The notes below the pieces were generated by a model. It worked only from the letters and a program-made list of their open reading frames with translations, ran no database searches and had not been told where the DNA came from. The position numbers and the translations under genes are program-made. Shown here in pieces: positions 22,149 to 30,118 of a DNA stretch of 41,087 bases (its first letter is position 1; each line of letters begins with the position of its first letter). The DNA comes from an uncultured Prochlorococcus sp. (GTDB lineage: Bacteria > Cyanobacteriota > Cyanobacteriia > PCC-6307 > Cyanobiaceae): positions 1-41,087 of the forward strand of contig CACARV010000003.1 of the NCBI GenBank assembly GCA_902535025.1. The letters are read 5' to 3'.

Positions 22149-22367
22149 TTAGTTGTTTTCTAAATATTCAATAATTTCTTCCTGCAGTTCATCCATCGTT
22201 TCATTGTCACCCAGATCAAGTCCCTCACCCGCCGCGTCCTGTGTTAACTCAAGATAATATGAAGCACCATCACTAGATAAAAATTCTAATGCGGAAGATT
22301 CATCACTATCTTTAAAAGCATCATAAAGAGCTTTAAATGCTATGTTTTCAGTAAAGTCCCAATCCAT
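22149..22367 (-). CDS. small acidic conserved hypothetical protein
   Basis: 72 aa ORF, very acidic; TTGACG hexamer plus AT-rich -10-like element upstream on the minus strand. Confidence 0.75.
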   Translation of the reverse strand: MDWDFTENIAFKALYDAFKDSDESSALEFLSSDGASYYLELTQDAAGEGLDLGDNETMDELQEEIIEYLENN

Positions 22368-22475
22368 AATGAAAAAAACCTTATTAGAATTATTACCTCC
22401 TCACCCCCCATAGTCGTCAACCTTTTTTAAAGAAATGTTGGTGTTTTATTATGATTTAGTAAAAAACAAAAATCT

Positions 22476-22856
22476 ATGACCATAAATAATCAAGATCAAT
22501 TGAATGTTCTAGGAGAAAAAATTGAGATTTGTAGTTGCGAACCTATGACAGGCTGGTTCAGAGATGGTTTTTGCAACTATGATAAAAATGATGGAGGGAA
22601 TCATTCTATATGTTGTGTAATGGATGATAATTTTCTGAAATATAGTAAATCACAAGGTAATGATTTAATAACTCCCATGCCTATTTATTCCTTCCCAGGA
22701 CTAAAGGATGGTGATCATTGGTGTATTTGTCTTGATAGGTGGAAGCAAGCATTATTAGACGGTCTTGCACCAAAAGTCATATTAGAATCAACGAACATTA
22801 TAGTCTTAGAATCAGTACCCCTAGAAAAATTGAAAGAATATCAATTTAATAAATAG
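22476..22856 (+). CDS. DUF2237 family protein
   Basis: NVLGEKIEICSCEPMTGWFRDGFC, GDHWCICLDRWKQALLDGLAPKVILEST. Confidence 0.9.
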   Translation: MTINNQDQLNVLGEKIEICSCEPMTGWFRDGFCNYDKNDGGNHSICCVMDDNFLKYSKSQGNDLITPMPIYSFPGLKDGDHWCICLDRWKQALLDGLAPKVILESTNIIVLESVPLEKLKEYQFNK

Positions 22857-22907
22857 TAATTACAAATTTATTATTTTTTTTAGAATGATTATGATAATTT
22901 TTTTTAA

Positions 22908-23738
22908 ATGAGTTTAGAAATATTTTGGAAAAAAGCACTAGAGCAAACTCAATTATCAATTGATGATGAATCATTATATCCTCTAGAAACTTATATTATT
23001 ACAAGCGATTTATATGAAAAAGACGACTTCATAATTAGGAAACTAGATACTTCAAAATTTATAAAAAATAAAATTTATGGTCCTAAGCAGAATCCATTTT
23101 GTCCATGGGAAAAAATACTAGAAATTGAGAAAATTGGTGATAGTCATCAACTAATATTAAATAAGTACCCTGTACAAAAAGGACATATTTTACTGATTAC
23201 AAATGAATGGAAACCTCAAAATGGATGGTTAGATATTAAAGATTGGAGAGCTATCCAACAAGTTAATAAAGACACTAGTGGACTATGGTTTTTCAATAGT
23301 TCTCCAATTGCGGGTGCAAGTCAACCTCACAGGCATTTTCAACTTCTTCGTAGATCTAGAGGTGAGATATCATGCCCGAGAGAAAATTGGTTTTTGGAAA
23401 TGAATTCAAATCAAGAAATAAATAGTAAGCTTAAAAAAAATATTATTGTATCCAAGTTTAATTTTTTAGAGAATTCATCATCTCTTTTTGAATTATATTT
23501 AGAATTATGCAAGAAATTAGGACTTGGGGACCCTAGTAGTGATAAGAAACCGATACGTCCTTACAATATTTTAATAACTAATAAATGGATCGCTATTATA
23601 AAAAGAAAGAATGATCATATTCATGGTTTCAGTATTAACGGTTTAGGGTTTGCAGGATATCTATTAGTAACTGAAAAATCAAATATTGATTATTTAAAAA
23701 AATTTGGCCCTGAAAAACTTCTAGAAAGTTTTGTTTGA
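22908..23738 (+). CDS. ATP adenylyltransferase (Ap4A phosphorylase)
   Basis: FNSSPIAGASQPHRHFQLLRRSRG HIT-like triad; KRKNDHIHGFSINGLGFAG. Confidence 0.9.
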   Translation: MSLEIFWKKALEQTQLSIDDESLYPLETYIITSDLYEKDDFIIRKLDTSKFIKNKIYGPKQNPFCPWEKILEIEKIGDSHQLILNKYPVQKGHILLITNEWKPQNGWLDIKDWRAIQQVNKDTSGLWFFNSSPIAGASQPHRHFQLLRRSRGEISCPRENWFLEMNSNQEINSKLKKNIIVSKFNFLENSSSLFELYLELCKKLGLGDPSSDKKPIRPYNILITNKWIAIIKRKNDHIHGFSINGLGFAGYLLVTEKSNIDYLKKFGPEKLLESFV

Positions 23739-23741
23739 ATA

Positions 23742-23921
23742 CTAGTTAGTTACTTCAACTTCTTTATCTCGGTTTATTTGGCTTTCTAAAACTTCTATAG
23801 AAGCTGTTACAGAGGCAATTTTACGTTCAAGTGAATCCTTAATATAATTGAGCATTTCTAGTTTCTTATGTTGATAAAAACTCTTTTTTTCTTTAGATGA
23901 CTTGAAATAGCAATTAAACAT
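23742..23921 (-). CDS. small hypothetical protein, coiled-coil-like (59 aa, not in supplied ORF track)
   Basis: Read by hand: MFNCYFKSSKEKKSFYQHKKLEMLNYIKDSLERKIASVTASIEVLESQINRDKEVEVTN*; amphipathic heptad-like pattern. Confidence 0.5.
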   Translation of the reverse strand: MFNCYFKSSKEKKSFYQHKKLEMLNYIKDSLERKIASVTASIEVLESQINRDKEVEVTN

Positions 23922-24065
23922 TTTTATTTTTATTATAAAAAAATACTTAATTGACTTGTGACAAGAAAATAAATTGGTTTTAATTTAAAAACAATATTTC
24001 ATATGGACTTTCAAGTTTTTTTGAATAAAATTAAATAAATTCCTTACTATTCAAAAAAAATATTA

Positions 24066-25079
24066 TTGAATATTCCTGAAAATACAAATACAAAAAGAAT
24101 TTCAATTGATTTACCTGAGGAACTAATTTCCAGGTTTGATCAATTACGAAAAGAGTGGGGATTTAGAGCAAGAGGACCTGTAATCGAAAAGATACTCAAA
24201 GAACTTCTTCAAGAAGATGATTATCTACCCAAAAATCAACAGCAAGAAATTGACTTTAACGAGAAACAAAATAATAATGAAAATTTAAATATTGATGAAA
24301 ATGCTGGATTGGTATTAATTAAATCAGATATTAATAAAGAGGTTAATGATATAGCTTTAAATAAATTAGTTTCAAATGTGGATCAATATAGAGAAAAAAC
24401 AAACTCCAACATAAGTCTTCCCAATTTTGTTGAAAATAAAGTAAAGAATTTAAGAAGAAGTATTAATAGTGATAAATTAAAGGTGAATATTAATGATATT
24501 CAAATTAATACGATTAAAGAAACTGAATTAATAAAATGTCGAATAGCTTTAATTAGTCATTGGAAAACACTATATGGAACAGTTCCTAACGATCATGTAG
24601 TAGAAGCTTCGATGGATTGGTTTGGAAGGGATATATGGCCAAATCTTGATGGAACAGAAAATCTACCCTTTACATGGAGTGCCGCCAATAAATTTATGTC
24701 TGAGTTATGTCCATTTTGGATAAAGAAAAATCCATCCCTTGAAATTGTTTTATTAATGGTTGGTGTTTTAGAAGACCCTTTTGCTACATCAGATTTAATT
24801 AATAGGATACCAACACTAATGAGGAGGTTTGTATCTAGATTTAAGCGAAATAACAGATCAAATTCATTTGAAACATTGGACTCAACAATGACGGTACATG
24901 GTGCACTTAAATTATTGAATTTATCAACAGCGGCAGGATCAGCTCACACATTGCGAAAAATTAGGGAGGCATATAAATCAATAGCTTTAGAGACGCATCC
25001 AGATGCTGGAGGATCAACAGATCAAATGAGAAAATTAAATGAAGCGTATCAATTGCTAAAAAATCTTTATAGAAATTAG
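24066..25079 (+). CDS. fusion protein: N-terminal ribbon-helix-helix-like domain, central uncharacterised domain, C-terminal J domain
   Basis: N-term RISIDLPEELISRFDQLRKEWGFRARGPVIEKILKELL (RHH-like); C-term IREAYKSIALETHPDAGGSTDQMRKLNEAYQLL (HPD of J domain). TTG start uncertain. Confidence 0.85.
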   Translation: MNIPENTNTKRISIDLPEELISRFDQLRKEWGFRARGPVIEKILKELLQEDDYLPKNQQQEIDFNEKQNNNENLNIDENAGLVLIKSDINKEVNDIALNKLVSNVDQYREKTNSNISLPNFVENKVKNLRRSINSDKLKVNINDIQINTIKETELIKCRIALISHWKTLYGTVPNDHVVEASMDWFGRDIWPNLDGTENLPFTWSAANKFMSELCPFWIKKNPSLEIVLLMVGVLEDPFATSDLINRIPTLMRRFVSRFKRNNRSNSFETLDSTMTVHGALKLLNLSTAAGSAHTLRKIREAYKSIALETHPDAGGSTDQMRKLNEAYQLLKNLYRN

Positions 25080-25089
25080 TATATATATT

Positions 25090-25137
25090 CTTATATAAGA
25101 CTTATTATAAGTCTAGTTAATAGTCTTATCTAAGATA
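25090..25137 (+). repeat. phased AGWCT array, copy A (sites at 25098, 25110, 25122; degenerate fourth site near 25133)
   Basis: CTTATATAAGACTTATTATAAGTCTAGTTAATAGTCTTATCTAAGAT; 12-bp steps. Confidence 0.75.
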
Positions 25138-25268
25138 GCTGCGATAAAAAATCCCCTTTTTAATTATTTATCAGCCAAAATTTATAGATACAATTATTTT
25201 GAATAAATAAAAATAAAATTATATTATTTACTTTGAAAATATATAAGAAATTTATTTGTATAGCATTT

Positions 25269-25316
25269 CTTATATGAGACTTAATTATAGTCTATTACAT
25301 AGTCTCAAAAAAGACT
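25269..25316 (+). repeat. phased AGWCT array, copy B (sites at 25277, 25289, 25301, 25312)
   Basis: CTTATATGAGACTTAATTATAGTCTATTACATAGTCTCAAAAAAGACT; steps 12/12/11. Confidence 0.8.
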
Positions 25317-25358
25317 ATTAAGATATTTTTAATTAAGTTTCTACTTTAATTACTAGTT

Positions 25359-25451
25359 ATGGCAAAGTATTTTATGAATAGATTCAAAATCTATAATTCG
25401 TGTCCTCCCAATGTCCAGATTATTAATGTTTGCTCTAAGGCACTGCTATAA
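25359..25451 (+). CDS. very short ORF (30 aa), doubtful
   Basis: ATG...TAA reads MAKYFMNRFKIYNSCPPNVQIINVCSKALL*; no independent support. Confidence 0.2.
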   Translation: MAKYFMNRFKIYNSCPPNVQIINVCSKALL

Positions 25452-25490
25452 CTGAATTTTTTATTTACCTGAACTGCCTTATAGACAGTA

Positions 25491-25739
25491 CTACTTATTT
25501 TGTAACTTTTGCATAGCTGTTTTCGTACCGATACTTGGAACATCGCTTAAACCATTAGCGTCAAACCATGGAGCACTTGCCCAATCAAAGCCTTCCCCAA
25601 ATGTATTATCAGGTGCGGTAACATACCAATGGCAAGAAGCATCAGGAACATCGACTGAACATTCAGACCAATCATCTGCCCATTGTGGTACCTGTACCCA
25701 AAGCAGGGAAGAAAGCAAAAGTGAAAGTATATTGATCAT
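25491..25739 (-). CDS. small predicted secreted, Trp/Asp-rich hypothetical protein
   Basis: MINILSLLLSSLLWVQVPQWA signal-like N-terminus followed by two-Cys, Trp-rich segment; coding composition less AT-rich than surroundings. Confidence 0.75.
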   Translation of the reverse strand: MINILSLLLSSLLWVQVPQWADDWSECSVDVPDASCHWYVTAPDNTFGEGFDWASAPWFDANGLSDVPSIGTKTAMQKLQNK

Positions 25740-25790
25740 AATAAATAATATAATAGCCTATCAATCCAGTTTTATAGGATAATTATTTAT

Positions 25791-25838
25791 CTTATATAAG
25801 ACTTAATTCTAGACTACTTTATAGTCTCATATAAGACT
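25791..25838 (+). repeat. phased AGWCT array, copy C (sites at 25799, 25811, 25823, 25834)
   Basis: CTTATATAAGACTTAATTCTAGACTACTTTATAGTCTCATATAAGACT; steps 12/12/11, same as copy B. Confidence 0.8.
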
Positions 25839-25851
25839 TATAATACCTTTA

Positions 25852-28293
25852 CTATCTTAAATTTGTTTTAAAACATTTCTCTATTTTAGAAACGATATTT
25901 GAGTGGATAGATGAGATATCTGTATCTAGTAGCGTTTTATCTTTATCTCTATATGTTAATCGAAATGTATAACTTATAAAATCTTTTCCAAGATTAATAT
26001 CCTCAAATACATCTATTAAATTTACATCTTCTAAAAGATTTTTTCCTGTTTTCCTAATTTCTGTTGTTATCTCGCTAATTAAATATTTTTTGCTGAATAT
26101 AAAATTAATGTCTCTTTCCATTTTTGGAACAATTGGGTATTCCTTATAAATGGGAATCCATTTATTTTTCCTAGTACTAGCCATTAATAGATTGGAAACA
26201 GTTAAACTAAATAAATAAATTTTTTTTAAAGCTTTCTTTTCAAAAATAAATTTGGGATGGATTTCTCCAAAATATCCTGCAAATTTTCCTTCAATTAATA
26301 ATTTTGCTGTTCTTCCAGGATGTAGAAATTCAATTGAATTAGTAGGTTGATCATTTATTTTTATTTTCAAAGATGATAACGCCTCCATTAATTTTCCTCG
26401 TGCCTGATAATAAGTAAGGTCATTATCCTTGCCTGAATTATCCCACATCCCGAATTTTCTATTACCGAAAATTGCACCATTCAATATTTCCTCTTGAATG
26501 AATTCTGATTTATTATAAAAAACATTTCCTATTTCAAAAACATAACAACTTGTCTTTCCAGCTTTTATATTTCGATTTACAATTTCCAAATGCTCTTTCC
26601 AAATATTATCTCTAAGACAACTTGTTTCTGACAGCAAAGGATTAGAGATTTTTATAAGATCTTTATTGTCTTCTGGAACAAGTGAATAACTAAGAACCTC
26701 ATTAAAACCATTTTCTATAAAACCATTTTTTATTTTTCTCAATGCTAATTGATCAGGTGATAATTTCCCAGGCTTAATTGGATTTGGAAGACTTAAATCA
26801 AATCTGTCATATCCTAATAATCTAGCAATCTCTTCAATTAAATCAATTTCTCTTATTAAATCTTGTGATCTGTTAGGAATTACAGCTACCTCCCAGCCAT
26901 ATTCATGACTTTTTAGGGTACAACCTATGAGCGTTAGTTTATCAACTATTTCAGAATCAGATATATTTCTTTTATCACCTTTACCATTGTAAATAATTGG
27001 TCCAAGAATTTTATGAACACGCTTTCTTCTCAATTTGATAAAAATATCATCATTTGTTATTAAATTTGAAGTATTAATAATTGGTAAATTTATTCCAAAA
27101 AATTCTTCCAAAAGATTAATTGCCCTCGTGACGGAACCTATTGTATTTTTAGAGGAAATTCCTTTTTCATATCTACTACTTGATTCAGTTCTTATTCCAA
27201 TCTCCTTTGATGATTTTCTTATTGTAACTGGATTAAAAACTGCACCTTCAAGAATGATAGAAGAAGTAGTATTGGTTACAGAAGTCTCTAAACCACCTAT
27301 TACACCAGCAATTGCAACTGGTTTATTGCAACAAGCAATTATAGTAATATTTTTATTTAGATCATATTTTTTTCCATCCAAGCACACCAGACTTTCACTA
27401 TTATTAGCTTTTCTTACAGAAAAGTCATTTGCAGAAACTTCTTTGCCAATTAAATTAGAAAGTTTATCTTTATCGAATGCATGCAGAGGTTGACCTTGTT
27501 CTAGAAGAATGTAATTTGTTATATCAACTAAAAGATTAATCGATTTTATACCTGATTTTTCAATACGATCTTTGAGCCATCTTGGCGATAATTTCTTTCC
27601 ATTAACTCCATTAATACTAGTTATCGTATATAGACAATTTGATTTTATTGCTTCGTCACAAAGTTCAATATCTTTAAGTAAATGAATATTGTATTTATGA
27701 TTTAATTTTGGAAAATTTAATTTTGATTCTAGGAGAGCAGAAATCTCGCGTGCTATACCTATAACTGACATTCCGTCAGGCCTATTAGCAGTAATTGCTA
27801 AATCATAAATAAAATCATTTAATTCTAGTAACTTAGATCCCGGAGTACCTAATTCATGTTCTAAGGCTAAATCTTCATCTATAATTTCTATACCATCGCT
27901 AGCGTCTTCTAATCCCAATTCCTGCAATGAGCATATCATTCCTTCACTTGAAACACCTCTAATTTCGGTTCTTTTAATAGTTAAATTAACGGCCTTTAAA
28001 TTTGCTCCGACGGTGGCAACATAGACATAAATATTTGGTTTAATATTTTGAGCACCACAGATAATTTGTAAATTCTTAGATTTACCAATATCAACTTTAC
28101 AAATAGATAATTTATCAGATCCTTCAAGTTTTGATACAGATAAAACCTTACCTAAAACGACCCCGTTTACATTTTTTGAACAATCTTCTAATGACTCTAC
28201 TTCAAATCCACCGATAGATAATTTTTCAGAAAGATCTTCAGGAGTAGAATTTATTTCTACTAATTTTTTTAACCAATTTTGAGAAACTTTCAT
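25852..28293 (-). CDS. pheT: phenylalanyl-tRNA synthetase beta subunit
   Basis: MKVSQNWLKKLVEI, EIARLLGYDRFD, tRNA-binding N-domain, FDX-ACB C-domain (FEDINLGKDFISYTFRLTYRDKDKTL). Confidence 0.98.
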   Translation of the reverse strand: MKVSQNWLKKLVEINSTPEDLSEKLSIGGFEVESLEDCSKNVNGVVLGKVLSVSKLEGSDKLSICKVDIGKSKNLQIICGAQNIKPNIYVYVATVGANLKAVNLTIKRTEIRGVSSEGMICSLQELGLEDASDGIEIIDEDLALEHELGTPGSKLLELNDFIYDLAITANRPDGMSVIGIAREISALLESKLNFPKLNHKYNIHLLKDIELCDEAIKSNCLYTITSINGVNGKKLSPRWLKDRIEKSGIKSINLLVDITNYILLEQGQPLHAFDKDKLSNLIGKEVSANDFSVRKANNSESLVCLDGKKYDLNKNITIIACCNKPVAIAGVIGGLETSVTNTTSSIILEGAVFNPVTIRKSSKEIGIRTESSSRYEKGISSKNTIGSVTRAINLLEEFFGINLPIINTSNLITNDDIFIKLRRKRVHKILGPIIYNGKGDKRNISDSEIVDKLTLIGCTLKSHEYGWEVAVIPNRSQDLIREIDLIEEIARLLGYDRFDLSLPNPIKPGKLSPDQLALRKIKNGFIENGFNEVLSYSLVPEDNKDLIKISNPLLSETSCLRDNIWKEHLEIVNRNIKAGKTSCYVFEIGNVFYNKSEFIQEEILNGAIFGNRKFGMWDNSGKDNDLTYYQARGKLMEALSSLKIKINDQPTNSIEFLHPGRTAKLLIEGKFAGYFGEIHPKFIFEKKALKKIYLFSLTVSNLLMASTRKNKWIPIYKEYPIVPKMERDINFIFSKKYLISEITTEIRKTGKNLLEDVNLIDVFEDINLGKDFISYTFRLTYRDKDKTLLDTDISSIHSNIVSKIEKCFKTNLR

Positions 28294-28394
28294 GTAAAAA
28301 TCTTATACAATGGTAATAAAACAAATGGAAAAATCTTCAAAATAGTTTGTTGAAGATGTACAATAGAAAATTATACATTAGCGTATTAATTAAA

Positions 28395-28589
28395 ATGGCA
28401 AAAAAAGGGACAAGAGTTGTAGTGACCCTGGAATGTACTGAGGCTAGAACCAGTACAGACCCTAAGAGATCTAATGGTATCTCAAGATATACTACTGAAA
28501 AGAATCGTAGGAATACAACTGAAAGATTAGAACTAAAAAAGTTTAATCCTCATTTAAATAGAATGACCATTCATAAAGAAATTAAGTAA
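28395..28589 (+). CDS. rpmG: 50S ribosomal protein L33
   Basis: [64 protein letters not shown]; the track's upstream start at 28347 is probably wrong. Confidence 0.97.
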   Translation: MAKKGTRVVVTLECTEARTSTDPKRSNGISRYTTEKNRRNTTERLELKKFNPHLNRMTIHKEIK

Positions 28590-28600
28590 TTAAGTCAATC

Positions 28601-28822
28601 ATGTCTAACTCTATTTTTAAAAAACAATTATCGCCAATCAAACCAGGAGATCCTATCGATTATAAGGACGTTGAGCTTCTCAAAAAATTTATAACTGAAA
28701 GAGGTAAGATCCTTCCAAGAAGAATGACTGGGTTAACTTCAAAACAACAAAGAGATCTTACATTAGCAGTAAAAAGAGCCAGAATTGTAGCTCTATTACC
28801 CTTCGTAAATCCTGAAGGCTAG
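28601..28822 (+). CDS. rpsR: 30S ribosomal protein S18
   Basis: [50 protein letters not shown]. Confidence 0.98.
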   Translation: MSNSIFKKQLSPIKPGDPIDYKDVELLKKFITERGKILPRRMTGLTSKQQRDLTLAVKRARIVALLPFVNPEG

Positions 28823-28867
28823 TTACATATAAAATATAGTTAGCTCTTAAATTAATAATTCAAATAT

Positions 28868-30052
28868 TTGAAAGATTTAACTAGTTTGAAAACATATATT
28901 ATTGATTCAGAAGATCCACATGAAGTGGATGATGCAATTTCTCTAGAAATAAAGAAAGGTAAAATTAAATATCTATGGATACACATTAGTAATCCGTGCA
29001 AACTATTTTTACATGATTCTGATATTGACAATGAGGCACGGAGGAAAAATAGTAGTTTGTATTTGACAGATATGTATGTGCCAATGCTACCTAAGGATAT
29101 TCTTCGTAGCGCAAATCTAGCTCAAAATAAAATTTCGGAAACAATAAGTGCAGCAATAGAATTCAACGAGGACGGTTCAATATATAATTATGAAATAATT
29201 GAAGCGATTATAAAACCCAAGTATCAATTAACCTATGAAGATGCAAATGAAATATTAGAATTAGAGCCTAAAGAAGAAGTTGAATTAATTCAAATTAGAA
29301 ATTTATTAGAAAAAAGTATTTCATACAGAAAAGGGAAGAAGGCTGTTATCTTTGAAAGTCCTAATAGTAAAATTAAATTATATAAAAATAAGATTTCATT
29401 AATTAAATTAGAAAAAACAATCGCGCAGATTATTGTTGCTGAAGCAATGATATTAATGGGTTATGTAACAAGTCTATTTTTAAATAAATACAATTTAGCA
29501 GCTGCATATAGGATTCAAAAGTTAAACTGTAATCCACTTGAAATACTTAATAAATATGAAAATAGTGATATTAAATATATACTATTAAAGCAATATATGG
29601 GTAGAAGTTATATTTCAACTAAACCTGATATTCATGAGTCATTAGGTCTAAAAATGTACGTACAATGTACTTCTCCATTAAGAAGATATTTAGATTTAAT
29701 TATACAAAGACAGGTATATAATAAAATTAATAATTATGAACCTATAAGTAAAGATTATATATCCAGAATTATAGATTTTTCGAAAAATAGGCAAGCAGAG
29801 AATAATAATATATTTAAAAACGATAGATTTAAGTATTTAAAATTATTTTTTTGTAATGAAAATAAATCTCTTTATAAAATAATATTTGTTAAATGGATTA
29901 ATCACAAAAGAAATATTGCTTTAGTTTATTTTCCAGATTATTCACTAGAAATTCTAATTACTCTTTATGTAACATTAGAATTATATAGTAATAAAATATA
30001 TAAAGTAAAATATAGTAAAAATGATACTAATCTTTTGGAGTTTATTTATTAA
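28868..30052 (+). CDS. RNB-domain exoribonuclease (RNase II/R family), short form
   Basis: TYIIDSEDPHEVDDAISLE and CTSPLRRYLDLIIQRQ RNB motifs; only 394 aa; TTG start. Confidence 0.88.
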   Translation: MKDLTSLKTYIIDSEDPHEVDDAISLEIKKGKIKYLWIHISNPCKLFLHDSDIDNEARRKNSSLYLTDMYVPMLPKDILRSANLAQNKISETISAAIEFNEDGSIYNYEIIEAIIKPKYQLTYEDANEILELEPKEEVELIQIRNLLEKSISYRKGKKAVIFESPNSKIKLYKNKISLIKLEKTIAQIIVAEAMILMGYVTSLFLNKYNLAAAYRIQKLNCNPLEILNKYENSDIKYILLKQYMGRSYISTKPDIHESLGLKMYVQCTSPLRRYLDLIIQRQVYNKINNYEPISKDYISRIIDFSKNRQAENNNIFKNDRFKYLKLFFCNENKSLYKIIFVKWINHKRNIALVYFPDYSLEILITLYVTLELYSNKIYKVKYSKNDTNLLEFIY

Positions 30053-30118
30053 TAAAATAAATAAAAATAACTCATAATTAGTTTAAAAATTATCTGTTAG
30101 TATTAATAAAAAAGCTTT

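Noticed and set aside
25366-25425. tRNA-like fragment (GATTCAAAATC resembling a tRNA-Leu(CAA) anticodon arm)
   Set aside because: I could not pair acceptor, D or T arms; only a simple 7-bp hairpin is supported.
25090-25838. CRISPR array interpretation of the repeated AGWCT units
   Set aside because: Only three widely separated copies with unequal spacing, no regular spacers and no cas genes in the window.
27035-27493. 152-aa plus-strand ORF antisense to pheT
   Set aside because: Fully contained in conserved pheT; no recognisable motif.
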